The notes: a model not told the origin generated them from the letters alone. A DNA stretch of 63,828 nucleotides from UBA9732 sp963599445 (GCA_963599445.1 CAVBWZ010000014.1:1-63828); one strand, 5' to 3'; positions 42,793 through 51,489 are shown, counted from the first letter of the stretch. Numbers and translations: made by a program.

Positions 42793-44145
42793 ATGAAGAG
42801 ATACCCTGTTCCAGATGAGATAAAGGCCTTTGCAAAGGTCTTCGCTGAAAACGGCTACAGCCTGTACATCGTAGGCGGAGCCGTGCGCGACCATTTCCTT
42901 GGAACGGCGAACAACGACTACGACTTCTGTACGGACGCAAAGCCGCAGCAGGTCGTCTCATTGTTCAGAAAGGTCATACCTACAGGCATAAAGCACGGAA
43001 CGGTCACCGTCCTCTTCAAGGGTGCAAGCTACGAAGTCACGACATTCCGCAGTGAGTCGGACTACTCAGACGGCCGCCACCCTGACAATGTCACGTACAT
43101 AACGGACCTTCACGAAGACCTCTCAAGGAGGGACTTCACCATAAACGCCCTGGCTGCGGACTGCATCCAAGGCAACGTCACTGACGACTTCGACGGACTT
43201 GGAGACCTGGAAAAAGGCCTTGTGCGTGCAATAGGAAACCCCCGTGAACGTTTCAAGGAGGATGCGCTAAGGCTCATGAGGTTTGCCCGCTTCTGCTCAA
43301 AGCTCAACTTCAGGCCTGAAGAGCAAACCTTCCAGGCGGCAAAGGAGCTTGCTCCTACCATTGCAAACGTATCGCAGGAAAGGATATACGACGAGTTATC
43401 CAAGACGCTCATGACAAAGGTTCCATCGGTTGGACTTTCAATACTCGAACAGACGGGAATCCTTGACGTGATACTTCCAGAGCTCACGGCATGCAGAGCA
43501 ATAAAGCAGAACAAGGTTGGCGCCTGCGATGTTCTTGAGCACATCTACAACTGCGTGGACGCAGCGGCTGCCAACGGCTATAGCCTAACTGTACGGCTTG
43601 CGGCCCTTCTCCACGACATAGGAAAGCCATCCACGATGTCATTCAACCAATATGGCATCATGCGCTTTCACGGACACGACATACAGGGCTCGAAAATGGC
43701 CAAGGATGTACTACGCCGCCTCAAATGCTCCAATAGGACCATAGACGACGTAGGACTCATAATTGCAGAGCACATGACCCGCTACACCCCCAACTGGACC
43801 GATGGTGCCGTAAAGCGCTTCATACGCAGGGTTGGAAAGCAAAACCTTGATATGCTGTTCGAACTACAACGCTGCGACCAGATAGCCTCCACAGGTGCAC
43901 CAAATACGGATGAGTACGAGGCCTTCATTAAGAGGATAAGGGAGCTTGAGGACCAGCCAATGACACTCAAGGACCTTGCCGTCACTGGCGAGGACCTTGC
44001 AAAAGCAGGCATCCCCAAATCCAAAGCCATGGGTGATGTTCTTGGAAAGCTTCTTGAAATGGTGGTGGACTACCCTACTCTGAACGACAAGGAAATACTT
44101 ACAAAGCAAGCACTTGTAATTTACAATCAAATGACTGCCGTTTGA
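42793..44145 (+). CDS. cca: CCA tRNA nucleotidyltransferase with HD domain
   Basis: A 450-residue class II nucleotidyltransferase that adds or repairs the 3' CCA of tRNA. Motif A is GGAVRDHFLGTANNDYDFCT, motif B SRRDFTINALA and motif D EDALRLMRFAR. An HD domain follows (RLAALLHDIGKP, FHGHDIQGSKM). It lacks the GRRF..VHV signature of the poly(A)-polymerase-like paralogue at 24546, so it is the likelier CCA enzyme. The frame is open to 42736, but 42793 starts the conserved domain and fits the -10 position. Confidence 0.9.
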   Translation: MKRYPVPDEIKAFAKVFAENGYSLYIVGGAVRDHFLGTANNDYDFCTDAKPQQVVSLFRKVIPTGIKHGTVTVLFKGASYEVTTFRSESDYSDGRHPDNVTYITDLHEDLSRRDFTINALAADCIQGNVTDDFDGLGDLEKGLVRAIGNPRERFKEDALRLMRFARFCSKLNFRPEEQTFQAAKELAPTIANVSQERIYDELSKTLMTKVPSVGLSILEQTGILDVILPELTACRAIKQNKVGACDVLEHIYNCVDAAAANGYSLTVRLAALLHDIGKPSTMSFNQYGIMRFHGHDIQGSKMAKDVLRRLKCSNRTIDDVGLIIAEHMTRYTPNWTDGAVKRFIRRVGKQNLDMLFELQRCDQIASTGAPNTDEYEAFIKRIRELEDQPMTLKDLAVTGEDLAKAGIPKSKAMGDVLGKLLEMVVDYPTLNDKEILTKQALVIYNQMTAV

Positions 44146-44190
44146 TGTGTCCTGATACGCCTTGATGCGCCTTGATGCGCCGTAGTCCGC
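44146..44190. repeat. Degenerate 10-bp tandem array after cca
   Basis: Units of the form (C)TGATGCGCC repeat with a 10-base step (CTGATACGCC, TTGATGCGCC, TTGATGCGCC, GTAGTCCGC) directly after the cca stop. Confidence 0.65.
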
Positions 44191-44195
44191 ACGAA

Positions 44196-44300
44196 GACCA
44201 AGAACTCTTCGCCGGTATTTGAGCCGTATTCAAGGATGCCAGTGAGGGATAGTGCTTTGGGCACAGCCCGAGCGCAGCAACGTAGAAGACGACTCAAAGA
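44196..44300. repeat. Diverged single copy of the 106-bp repeat
   Basis: CCAAGAACTCTTCGCCGG at 44198 matches the head of the units at 298 and 404. CAAGGA, TAGTGCT, GCAGCA and a closing AAAGACCAAGAA occur in the same order. It lies in the convergent cca/rnc gap. Confidence 0.5.
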
Positions 44301-44316
44301 CCAAGAAGGAAAAGCC

Positions 44317-45057
44317 CTAGTGCGCCTGCGTCACCTGTGTCCAAGCAAGCTTTGCAACGTTCTGCTCGGCATCCTTCTTGTTGTGGCCGCCTTCAGGTCC
44401 AAACGTCTTTCCGTGGAACGAAACGGTATAGTAGAACATTTGGTTGTGCTCAGGGCCTGTGGATTTGACAAGGGTGTATGTTGGAACCTTCTTGTATCGC
44501 TTCTGCACATACTCCTGCAGAAGGGTCTTGTAGTCCCGCTTGAACCTGTAGTCTATGACATCCTGCATTATTGGCATTAGGTTCCTAAGGATGAAATCAC
44601 TTACGACCTCAAAGCCCTGGTCAAGGAAGATTGCGGCGAAGACTGCCTCTGTGCAGTCTGCAAGGATGGCCTTCTTGAAACGGCCGCCTGTCATCTCCTC
44701 GCCTCGTCCAATTATGAGGTATCTGTCAAGCTCAAGCCTCTTTGCAACGATCGAGAGGGAGTCTTCGCTTACGACGGCGCTTCGTACCCTCGTACACTCC
44801 CCCTCATCGCCCTCAAGGTTTCTGTAGAGCCACTGGGACACGACTATGGACAGGACGCTGTCACCAAGGAATTCAAGCCTTTCATTGTCATTGATGCCTG
44901 AACCTCTGCATTCGTTTGCATAGGAGGAATGTATGAAGGCATTATCCAGAATGGATATGTCATTGAAATTGAGACCAACGTTCTCTTGAAAAAGCAAAAG
45001 CTCCTTCATCCTCTCTTGGGGGATTGCAGGAGCTTCAATTGTCCTTTTATCAGACAT
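44317..45057 (-). CDS. rnc: Ribonuclease III
   Basis: A 246-residue dsRNA endonuclease for rRNA and mRNA processing. The catalytic signature is NERLEFLGDSVL, with further metal residues in DCTEAVFAAIFLD. A C-terminal dsRNA-binding domain (DYKTLLQEYVQKRYK ... GHNKKDAEQNVAKLAW) is present. ATG at 45057 lies two bases after the acpP stop; TTG at 45063 is an alternative. It ends the rpmF-acpP-rnc operon. Confidence 0.95.
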   Translation of the reverse strand: MSDKRTIEAPAIPQERMKELLLFQENVGLNFNDISILDNAFIHSSYANECRGSGINDNERLEFLGDSVLSIVVSQWLYRNLEGDEGECTRVRSAVVSEDSLSIVAKRLELDRYLIIGRGEEMTGGRFKKAILADCTEAVFAAIFLDQGFEVVSDFILRNLMPIMQDVIDYRFKRDYKTLLQEYVQKRYKKVPTYTLVKSTGPEHNQMFYYTVSFHGKTFGPEGGHNKKDAEQNVAKLAWTQVTQAH

Positions 45058-45059
45058 GC

Positions 45060-45299
45060 TCAAAGCACTTTTGCCAAGTAATCGACAGCATCCCTGACGG
45101 TCTCGAAGGTTCTTCCCTTCTCATCTGGAACGGTGAGGTCGAACTCCTCCTCAAAACCGCTCACGAGGTCAAGGATGTCCATACTGTCAGCCTTGAGGTC
45201 GTTGACGAATGAGGAATCGAGAGTGATGGAATCCTCGTCTATAGCAAGCTTATCAGCAATGATTGCCTTGACTTTGTCAAAAACAACGTTCTTATCCAT
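45060..45299 (-). CDS. acpP: Acyl carrier protein
   Basis: A 79-residue acidic protein that carries growing fatty acyl chains. The phosphopantetheine site is the Ser of ADSMDILDLV, a Met variant of the usual DSLD/DSLE. The gene lies between rpmF and rnc, a common arrangement. Confidence 0.95.
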   Translation of the reverse strand: MDKNVVFDKVKAIIADKLAIDEDSITLDSSFVNDLKADSMDILDLVSGFEEEFDLTVPDEKGRTFETVRDAVDYLAKVL

Positions 45300-45302
45300 G
45301 GA

Positions 45303-45485
45303 TTAGTCCTCCGGATTGATGATCTGAACACCCTTGTAGTATCCGCACTGTGGACATACGCGGTGTGGGAGAATGAGCTGACCGCACTTTGTGCACTTTG
45401 AAAGTGTAGGAGCCTGAAGCTTCATGTTAGCGGATTTCCTTGCAGCAGCCTTAGCCTTTGATGTCTTATATTTTGGTGTCGCCAT
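45303..45485 (-). CDS. rpmF: 50S ribosomal protein L32
   Basis: A 60-residue ribosomal protein with the zinc Cys pairs CTKCGQL and CPQCGYYKG (four Cys), and the basic N-terminal ATPKYKTSKAKAAARK. AAGAGG precedes the ATG. It is first in rpmF-acpP-rnc. Confidence 0.95.
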   Translation of the reverse strand: MATPKYKTSKAKAAARKSANMKLQAPTLSKCTKCGQLILPHRVCPQCGYYKGVQIINPED

Positions 45486-45520
45486 ATTCTACCTCTTAGT
45501 CTTATTTTAACAACATTGTG

Positions 45521-45549
45521 AGCATATAGAAAAACATTGTTTAAGTCAA
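45521..45549 (-). promoter_or_regulatory. Promoter of rpmF-acpP-rnc
   Basis: On the minus strand TTGACT (45544-45549), a 17-base spacer and TATGCT (45521-45526), about 35 bases before the rpmF start. Confidence 0.6.
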
Positions 45550-45575
45550 CAGTGCCCAATAATTATTTATCCAGC

Positions 45576-46061
45576 TTATTTATCCAACTTGTCCTTGAGG
45601 GCGTCTATCACGACCTGCGGCACCATTGAGGAAATGTCAGCACCAAAGGCGGCCATCTCCTTTATGGCGGAGCTCCTTAGAAGGAAGAAGTTAGGGTTCG
45701 TTGGCATGAATAGGATCTCCACTTCAGGGCACAGTTGCTTGTTGGTCTCTGCAAGCTCGAACTCATAGCCAAAATCAACCAGAGCGCGCACGCCGCGGAT
45801 CATGACGCCAACATCGTACTTGCGTGCAAAATCAACGACAAGTCCTTGCCAGCAAAGTACATGTATATTGTCATAATCCTTGAGGACCTCTTCAAGCATC
45901 GCCTTTCTCTCCAAAGCGGAGAACAACGTCTTCTTTGCAATGTTGTCGGCAATGACGACATAGAGTTCATCGTACAAAGCGGCGCTGCGGGTGATGATGT
46001 CCAAATGCCCAAGAGTCGGCGGATCGAACGTCCCTGGAAGCATTGCGCAGTTCTTCCTCAT
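45576..46061 (-). CDS. coaD: Phosphopantetheine adenylyltransferase
   Basis: A 161-residue enzyme of CoA synthesis (4'-phosphopantetheine + ATP to dephospho-CoA). The nucleotidyltransferase motif PGTFDPPTLGHLDII and the LLRSSAIKEMA (ISSxxIR-like) motif are intact; MIRGVRALVDFGYEFELA is typical. The start overlaps the previous stop by four bases. Confidence 0.96.
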   Translation of the reverse strand: MRKNCAMLPGTFDPPTLGHLDIITRSAALYDELYVVIADNIAKKTLFSALERKAMLEEVLKDYDNIHVLCWQGLVVDFARKYDVGVMIRGVRALVDFGYEFELAETNKQLCPEVEILFMPTNPNFFLLRSSAIKEMAAFGADISSMVPQVVIDALKDKLDK

Positions 46062-46456
46062 TTCTTGGACTCCTCCACCTGCCTCTTCACGTTGGCATAG
46101 TCGTCGTTGCTCTCATATTGGATTCTGTATTTTATGGAGTACCTGCCCTCTTCGGCCTTCGTGACTACGGCGAAATTCCCATGTCCTATGTATGAAATGG
46201 AATCCGGCTCCTGCACATGCTCGCGCTCCCTGAGCTTCTCAAGCACGCAGTCGAAATGGCTGAGTCCGCCATCAGGCTCGCTTATGGCCTCGATTATAGA
46301 CTCTATGGGCTGGCCGCATATGCTGCAGTCAGGCCTTGGCTCGACCACCTGAGGCACCTCCACGTCATCGAATATCATTCTGGACCTAGGCTTCTGCTGG
46401 GGTACAGCGGAGACCGATCTCTTTGACTTTGGCTTTCTTCTCTTTCTGTTATCCAT
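46058..46456 (-). CDS. Small basic protein with a CxxC...HxxC zinc-ribbon-like motif
   Basis: A 132-residue protein of unknown function. A strongly basic N-terminus (MDNRKRRKPKSKRSV) is followed by CSICGQPIESI with a second pair HFDC about 22 residues later, a likely Cys3His zinc site, and a folded C-terminus. ATG at 46456 has AAGGAG seven bases upstream and overlaps the yraN stop by one base (TGATG). It overlaps coaD by four bases. The basic tail suggests nucleic-acid binding, by inference. Confidence 0.65.
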   Translation of the reverse strand: MDNRKRRKPKSKRSVSAVPQQKPRSRMIFDDVEVPQVVEPRPDCSICGQPIESIIEAISEPDGGLSHFDCVLEKLREREHVQEPDSISYIGHGNFAVVTKAEEGRYSIKYRIQYESNDDYANVKRQVEESKK

Positions 46457-46794
46457 CAGAAAACTCCTTCGTAGTAGGAGACGCATCCATCCGTCACCGC
46501 AGCGACGTCGAACCTCATGTCTGCAAAGCGTCCCTTGAGGTCAACAGTATTCAAATAATCGATTGCAGTCAACCTTATGCGCCTCATCTTGGCAGGGCCC
46601 ACCATCCTTGAAATCTCGCTTCCATCCCACCTGGACGTGAGGGATTTGACCTCCACGAAGCAAAGCACGCCATCCTTGGATGCAATGATGTCTATCTCAC
46701 CAAATCTACACCTGTAATTTCTTTCCAAGACAGAATATCCAAGGCTTTCCAGATAAGCCGATACCACTTGCTCGGACTGCTTTCCTTTATCCAT
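46456..46794 (-). CDS. yraN: YraN/UPF0102 family endonuclease-like protein
   Basis: A 112-residue protein with a PD-(D/E)XK-like fold. GEQxA-type SEQVVSAYLESLGYSVLERNYRC, FGEIDIIASKDGVLCFVEVKSL and the KxRxxRxT-type MRRIRLTAIDYL are the family hallmarks; the active-site D, E-x-K are present. Substrate unknown. It follows rplS in the rpsP-trmD-rplS run. Confidence 0.88.
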   Translation of the reverse strand: MDKGKQSEQVVSAYLESLGYSVLERNYRCRFGEIDIIASKDGVLCFVEVKSLTSRWDGSEISRMVGPAKMRRIRLTAIDYLNTVDLKGRFADMRFDVAAVTDGCVSYYEGVF

Positions 46795-46805
46795 ACACCC
46801 CTAAA

Positions 46806-46836
46806 CAAAAAAAGACAGAGAAGACCGACCGGTCTT
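46806..46836 (-). terminator. Probable terminator after rplS
   Basis: AAGACC/GGTCTT hairpin with a GACC loop (46821-46836), followed on the minus strand by CTCTGTC and a run of seven T. The T-run is displaced by seven bases, so it may be partial. Confidence 0.45.
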
Positions 46837-46867
46837 TTCCGTCCTTGTATAAGAAAACCTATAGAAC

Positions 46868-47227
46868 TCAGATTCCCTTGTGTCCGCGGATCTGCTCAGG
46901 AACCTTGGCTGCCTTACCAACCTTGTCTCTGAGGTAGTAGAGCTTGGCTCTTCTGACACGACCGCGTCTGATGACCTCGATCTTCTCAACTCTTGGTGAG
47001 TGGAGAGGGAATATCCTCTCAACGCCAACACCATAGGAAATCTTTCTCACGACGAATGTACGTCTGATGCCGGAGTTGTTCTTTGCAATGACAGTGCCTT
47101 CATAGGCCTGTATTCTCTCGTTTGCGCCTTCGACGATCTTGAAGTAAACCTTGACGGTGTCTCCAACGTGGAAGTTCTCGGCATCCTGCTTCATCTGTTC
47201 CTGTTCAATAGCCTTAATCAAGTCCAT
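46868..47227 (-). CDS. rplS: 50S ribosomal protein L19
   Basis: A 119-residue ribosomal protein. It shows the family pattern FHVGDTVKVYFKIVEGANERIQAYEG, NSGIRRTFVVRKISYGVGVERIFPLHSP and RRGRVRRAKLYYLRD. It follows trmD in the standard order. Confidence 0.97.
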   Translation of the reverse strand: MDLIKAIEQEQMKQDAENFHVGDTVKVYFKIVEGANERIQAYEGTVIAKNNSGIRRTFVVRKISYGVGVERIFPLHSPRVEKIEVIRRGRVRRAKLYYLRDKVGKAAKVPEQIRGHKGI

Positions 47228-47228
47228 T

Positions 47229-47960
47229 TTAATCTAACCCCTTGGTCAATTTGATTTCTTGTAGCAACTTGCTGGTCTTCTCGTCAAACGATGCAGATTC
47301 CAGCAGGTCGGGCCTGTTGGACAAAGTCTTCTCAAGCCTTTTTCGCAGCCTCCACTTCTCTATGTTGGCATGATGACCTGACAATAATATATCAGGAACA
47401 GACATTCCGCAATAGGTTTCCGGACGCGTATACTGTGGGTATTCCAGCAACGGGCCGGTGAAGCTCTCCTCGTCGAGCGAGGAATCCGTGATAACGCCGT
47501 CTATGAGCCTATAGAGCGCATCTATTATCACCAGGGTGGCTACTTCCCCTGAAGAAACCACGTAGTCGCCTATGCTTATCTCATCGTCCACATAACGATC
47601 TATGATCCGCTGGTCGATACCTTCGTAATGACCGCAGATGAAGACCAGCTCGGGCTCCCGGCTCAGGTCCCTTGCATAGTCCTGCGTCAATCGTCTGCCT
47701 GACGGCGAAGCGTAGACAACACGCCTGTTCATGGCATCAACGCTATCCAGAGCTTTGAAGAGCGGTTCAGGTTTGATGACCATGCCTGCACCCCCACCAA
47801 AGGGTGAATCGTCACATTTGTGATGCCTGTCAAGCGCGAACTGCCTCCAATCCAGGAGGTCATAGGAAATAATCCCAGCCTTGACGGCACGTGCCATGAT
47901 AGAATTCGTGAAGAAGCCTTCAAGCATCTGTGGAAAAAGCGTAAGGACTTCGATCTTCAT
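47229..47960 (-). CDS. trmD: tRNA (guanine-N1)-methyltransferase
   Basis: A 243-residue SPOUT methyltransferase making m1G37. KIEVLTLFPQML at the N-terminus, FGGGAGMVIKPEP, LVFICGHYEGIDQR (SAM knot), ISIGDYVVSSGE and the C-terminal helices are all present. It overlaps rimM by four bases. Confidence 0.97.
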   Translation of the reverse strand: MKIEVLTLFPQMLEGFFTNSIMARAVKAGIISYDLLDWRQFALDRHHKCDDSPFGGGAGMVIKPEPLFKALDSVDAMNRRVVYASPSGRRLTQDYARDLSREPELVFICGHYEGIDQRIIDRYVDDEISIGDYVVSSGEVATLVIIDALYRLIDGVITDSSLDEESFTGPLLEYPQYTRPETYCGMSVPDILLSGHHANIEKWRLRKRLEKTLSNRPDLLESASFDEKTSKLLQEIKLTKGLD

Positions 47961-48463
47961 CCCAACAGCTCTCTCACAAGAAGCGTCATGGTCCCCCTTT
48001 CAGGATCCACATCGTCCACGAACACACCTTTCATGTACGGGACCATGTATTTCCTTCCATCCAAAGCGAGCACCTCAAGCAAAAGCGCCTGAGCACCTTC
48101 GATGGTGGACACCACCTCTCCAACCTCTTCGTCTCCATATACCAGCTTCATACCCGGAAGGTCAGCTGTGTATACCTCTCCCTCGCCTAGTTTGCTGGCC
48201 TGCTCCCTGGGTACCAGAATGTCCCAGCCAGAAATGAAACGAGCGTCCTCAGGACTGTCTATGCCGCGGAACTTCACAAGGAGCTCTCCGGCATGGCTTT
48301 GGACCTGCTCAATCTCAACTTTTCTGCTCTTCCCATCACGTTGAAGGACAACTTCCTTCAGAGAAAAGAAATGCTCAAAATCATCCGAAAACGGCCTGAC
48401 CTTGACATAGCCTTTCACACCATGAGGGGATCTCACTATTCCGGTTGCAAGGACCTGTTTCAT
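47957..48463 (-). CDS. rimM: Ribosome maturation factor RimM
   Basis: A 168-residue 30S maturation factor that binds S19. TGIVRSPHGVKGYVKVRPFSDDFEHFF and the C-terminal PRC-barrel (VLALDGRKYMVPYMKGVFVDDVDPERG) are typical. It lies between khpA and trmD. Confidence 0.94.
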   Translation of the reverse strand: MKQVLATGIVRSPHGVKGYVKVRPFSDDFEHFFSLKEVVLQRDGKSRKVEIEQVQSHAGELLVKFRGIDSPEDARFISGWDILVPREQASKLGEGEVYTADLPGMKLVYGDEEVGEVVSTIEGAQALLLEVLALDGRKYMVPYMKGVFVDDVDPERGTMTLLVRELLG

Positions 48464-48469
48464 ACCCAG

Positions 48470-48703
48470 TCAGTCCAGAATTTCAAGGCTGGCATGCTTC
48501 CCGGTCTTGGTCGCCGTTGCACTCAGAATGGTTCTGAGAGCCTTGGCTATCCTTCCCTGCTTGCCTATGACCTTGCCCAGATCATCCTGCGAAACCCTAA
48601 GCTCAAGTATGGTGGACTTTTCGCCCTCCACGACATTGACCTCTACGCAGTCCGGATGATCAACGAGCGATCTGACGATGTATTCGACCAGTTCCTTTTC
48701 CAC
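48470..48703 (-). CDS. khpA: KH-domain RNA-binding protein KhpA
   Basis: A 77-residue single KH domain. The GxxG loop is seen in DDLGKVIGKQGRIAKALRTIL. Conserved next to rpsP and rimM in many bacteria. KhpA members bind many RNAs. Confidence 0.93.
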   Translation of the reverse strand: MEKELVEYIVRSLVDHPDCVEVNVVEGEKSTILELRVSQDDLGKVIGKQGRIAKALRTILSATATKTGKHASLEILD

Positions 48704-48707
48704 GGGC

Positions 48708-48977
48708 TCAGTCCTTTACAGGAGCCTTTGCTATGGTTGGGATACCCTGCTTTGCCAAAAGCATCTTGACGGTATCCGATGGCTTTGCACCAACGCCAAT
48801 CCAGTAGGCGACTCTCTCAGCATCGATCTTGACCTGGTTCTCTGACTCGACTGGATGATAGTAGCCAATCTCCTCAAGTGGTCTGCCCTTGTTGGACTCT
48901 CTTGAATCCATGACGACTACTCTGTAGTAGGGTCTCTTCTTCGTACCGAATCTCTTCAATCTGATACCAACGCTCAC
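48708..48977 (-). CDS. rpsP: 30S ribosomal protein S16
   Basis: An 89-residue ribosomal protein: IRLKRFGTKKRPYYRVVVMDSR, PLEEIGYYHPVE and ERVAYWIGVGAKPSDTV fit the family over its length. It follows ffh. Confidence 0.97.
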   Translation of the reverse strand: MSVGIRLKRFGTKKRPYYRVVVMDSRESNKGRPLEEIGYYHPVESENQVKIDAERVAYWIGVGAKPSDTVKMLLAKQGIPTIAKAPVKD

Positions 48978-48999
48978 GTCAATTCCTCCTAAACGAATC

Positions 49000-50337
49000 T
49001 CAGTTCATCCCCATCTGCTTCATCAAAGCAGCCTGGTACTTTTTATTCTTAGCGAGCTTCTTCATGTTCAGCCGCATCTTTTCGAACTTCTTCAATAGAT
49101 GACCTACCTCACCTACCGACGTCCCACTGCCCTTTGCAATCCTTTTCTTGCGGGCCGGACCAATTATATAGATATTTTGTCTTTCTTGGAAGGTCATAGA
49201 CTGGATAATCGCCTTTTCTTTTCGCAATTCGTCCGTATTTATGTCATCTTCCGATATATTTCCCTTCGCACCAGGCAGCATATCTATCAGTTTGCCCACT
49301 CCACCCATCTTCGTCATGTTCTCAAGCTGCTCGAGATAGTCCTGAAGGTCGAAGGTGTTCTTGGCCATCTTCTCCTGCAGTTTCTCAGCCTGCTTGAGGT
49401 CGTATGTCTCCTGAGCCTTCTCGACAAGGGTCACTATGTCGCCCATGCCAAGGATGCGGCTCGCCATTCTGTCCGGATAGAACGGCTCAAGGTTGTCCAT
49501 CTTCTCGCCAACGCCTATGAACTTGATTGGCTTTCCAACGACCTCCCTGAGGGACAGGGCTGCACCGCCTCTTGTGTCGGAGTCGAACTTCGTAAGCACA
49601 ACGCCGGTGATTCCAACCTTGCTCTCGAACTCCTGGGCTATGGTCACGGCGTTCTGGCCTGTCATGGCATCTGCGACAAAGAGCGTCTCATCAGGGTTCA
49701 GGGCCTTGTCTATGTCCTGGATCTCCTGCATCATGCCTTCGTCAAGGTGCATTCTGCCGGATGTATCCACGATGAGCACGTCATACTGCTCACGCTTTGC
49801 CTTCTTGAGGGCGTTCTGGGCCACCTGCACGGCGTTCTTGGTGTCAAGTTCTGCATACACAGGGACATCGATCTGCTCTCCGAGGACCTGAAGCTGCGTG
49901 ATTGCGGCGGGCCTTACCAAGTCGCAGGCGGCCAGCATGACACGTCTACCCTGCTTCTTGAGGTTGAGTGCAAGCTTTGCGCTGGTCGTGGTCTTACCGG
50001 AGCCCTGAAGACCCATCATGAGGATGACGGTTACGGTGTCAGATCCCTTGAGCTTGAGTGTCTGGTTGTCAGGGTCTCCAAGGAGCTGGACCATCTTGTC
50101 ATAGACGATCTTGACGAACTGCTGGCCAGGGTCCACGGACTTGAGGACCTTGTCTCCAAGAGCCTCCTCCATGGTCCTGTTCACAAAGCGCCTTACGACG
50201 CGAAGGTTCACATCCGCATCAAGGAGGGCTACCTTGATCTCCTCCATTGCATCCTGGATGTTCTTCTCGCTTATCTTGGACTTTCCCGAGATGGAACGTA
50301 TTATCGATGAAAACTTATCGCTGATTGAATCGAACAT
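49000..50337 (-). CDS. ffh: Signal recognition particle protein Ffh
   Basis: A 445-residue SRP54 GTPase that binds signal peptides and SRP RNA. GTPase motifs are MGLQGSGKTTTSAKLA, AACDLVRPAAITQL, VDTSGRMHLDEGMM and LTKFDSDTRGGAALS. The C-terminal M domain carries the RNA-binding RIAKGSGTS and Met-rich ends (MKQMGMN). It starts the ffh-rpsP-khpA-rimM-trmD-rplS set. Confidence 0.97.
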   Translation of the reverse strand: MFDSISDKFSSIIRSISGKSKISEKNIQDAMEEIKVALLDADVNLRVVRRFVNRTMEEALGDKVLKSVDPGQQFVKIVYDKMVQLLGDPDNQTLKLKGSDTVTVILMMGLQGSGKTTTSAKLALNLKKQGRRVMLAACDLVRPAAITQLQVLGEQIDVPVYAELDTKNAVQVAQNALKKAKREQYDVLIVDTSGRMHLDEGMMQEIQDIDKALNPDETLFVADAMTGQNAVTIAQEFESKVGITGVVLTKFDSDTRGGAALSLREVVGKPIKFIGVGEKMDNLEPFYPDRMASRILGMGDIVTLVEKAQETYDLKQAEKLQEKMAKNTFDLQDYLEQLENMTKMGGVGKLIDMLPGAKGNISEDDINTDELRKEKAIIQSMTFQERQNIYIIGPARKKRIAKGSGTSVGEVGHLLKKFEKMRLNMKKLAKNKKYQAALMKQMGMN

Positions 50338-50384
50338 AACCTTTGGATTATCCCTATTTTAATTCATCATGTCAATTTAGCCTT

Positions 50385-51428
50385 TCACAGCCTTTCGTAG
50401 GTGGCGATCGTCCTCAGAGTATTGAGCACCCCGTCACGGTGGCTTCTCTCATAGCCGTGGGAGGCATACACTCCACTTCCTATAAGACCGTGTCGCACAT
50501 CACACCCGCTTCCAAGCATCGCCCCGCAGTCCGATCCGTAGAACGGGTATATGTCTATGGCATAGTCGCAGTTGCTTTCCTTCGCCGCTTGGACCAGCTT
50601 GTCCACAACGGCCTTGTTGTATGGGCCCGCCGAGTCTTTGGCACATATCGAAACCTGGGTCTCCTTGCAGTTGAGGCCATCGCCCACACAACCCATGTCA
50701 ACGGCTACCATCTCGACGACATCATCCGGGATGTTGGATGATGCACCATGTCCAACCTCTTCGTACACAGTGAAGTAGAGGTATACATGGTGGTTGAGTG
50801 CCACCTTCTCCTCTTTTACGTATTGTGCATATGAAAGCAGCATTCCAGCTGAAAGCTTGTCGTCAAGGAAACGGCTCTTTATGAACCCCTCGCTTGTGAT
50901 TATAGTCCTTGGCTCTACGCAGATGAAGTCTCCAACATCCACGCCAAGTGCCTTTGTATCGGCGGCGCTCGTAGTCTTGGAATCGAGAAGGACCTCTATG
51001 CTTGAGAAATCCCTCTTCGTGTCGTTGTACGCCTTGTTTACGTGTATGGATGCGTTGCAGAGCTGGAATGTACCATCAAGAACCGCACCTGTTCGTGTAT
51101 ATACCCTACAGGTCTCCGTCTCCACGTTGTTGGCGTTGAGTCCTCCAATATTGGTCGCCCTAAGCGCACCGCTGCCCTTTATCTCGCACACCATTGCACC
51201 CAGAGTGTCTATATGGGCGGAGAAAAGCAAGCCCTCCCCCTTTCCTCCAAGGTCAGCCAAAACACCGCCCTTGTTGGTGTGCTTCACTGCGTAGCCCATA
51301 CCGGATAGCTTGTCCACGACATACTGCTCCGCCTTGGCGGTCATTCCCGTTGGGCTGTCTATTGCAAGAAGCTCCTTCGTGTAGTCGATTGCAAGACCTG
51401 CATATCCTTCGTTCATATCCACGTTCAT
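50385..51428 (-). CDS. M42 family metallopeptidase
   Basis: A 347-residue aminopeptidase-like enzyme of the M42 (TET) family, normally a dodecameric di-zinc peptidase. Metal and catalytic residues fit FSAHIDTLGAMV, SRFLDDKLSAGM, YEEVGHGASS and VAVDMGCVG, and the C-terminal His in ASHGYERSH. The ATG at 51428 is chosen because the upstream ATG at 51434 touches the GAGGAG Shine-Dalgarno. It lies between smc and ffh. Confidence 0.9.
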   Translation of the reverse strand: MNVDMNEGYAGLAIDYTKELLAIDSPTGMTAKAEQYVVDKLSGMGYAVKHTNKGGVLADLGGKGEGLLFSAHIDTLGAMVCEIKGSGALRATNIGGLNANNVETETCRVYTRTGAVLDGTFQLCNASIHVNKAYNDTKRDFSSIEVLLDSKTTSAADTKALGVDVGDFICVEPRTIITSEGFIKSRFLDDKLSAGMLLSYAQYVKEEKVALNHHVYLYFTVYEEVGHGASSNIPDDVVEMVAVDMGCVGDGLNCKETQVSICAKDSAGPYNKAVVDKLVQAAKESNCDYAIDIYPFYGSDCGAMLGSGCDVRHGLIGSGVYASHGYERSHRDGVLNTLRTIATYERL

Positions 51429-51489
51429 ATCCATCTCCTCGTAAATCCTCCCGGCAAACCTTCACAAGCCATTTCATCAACCCCTTCCA

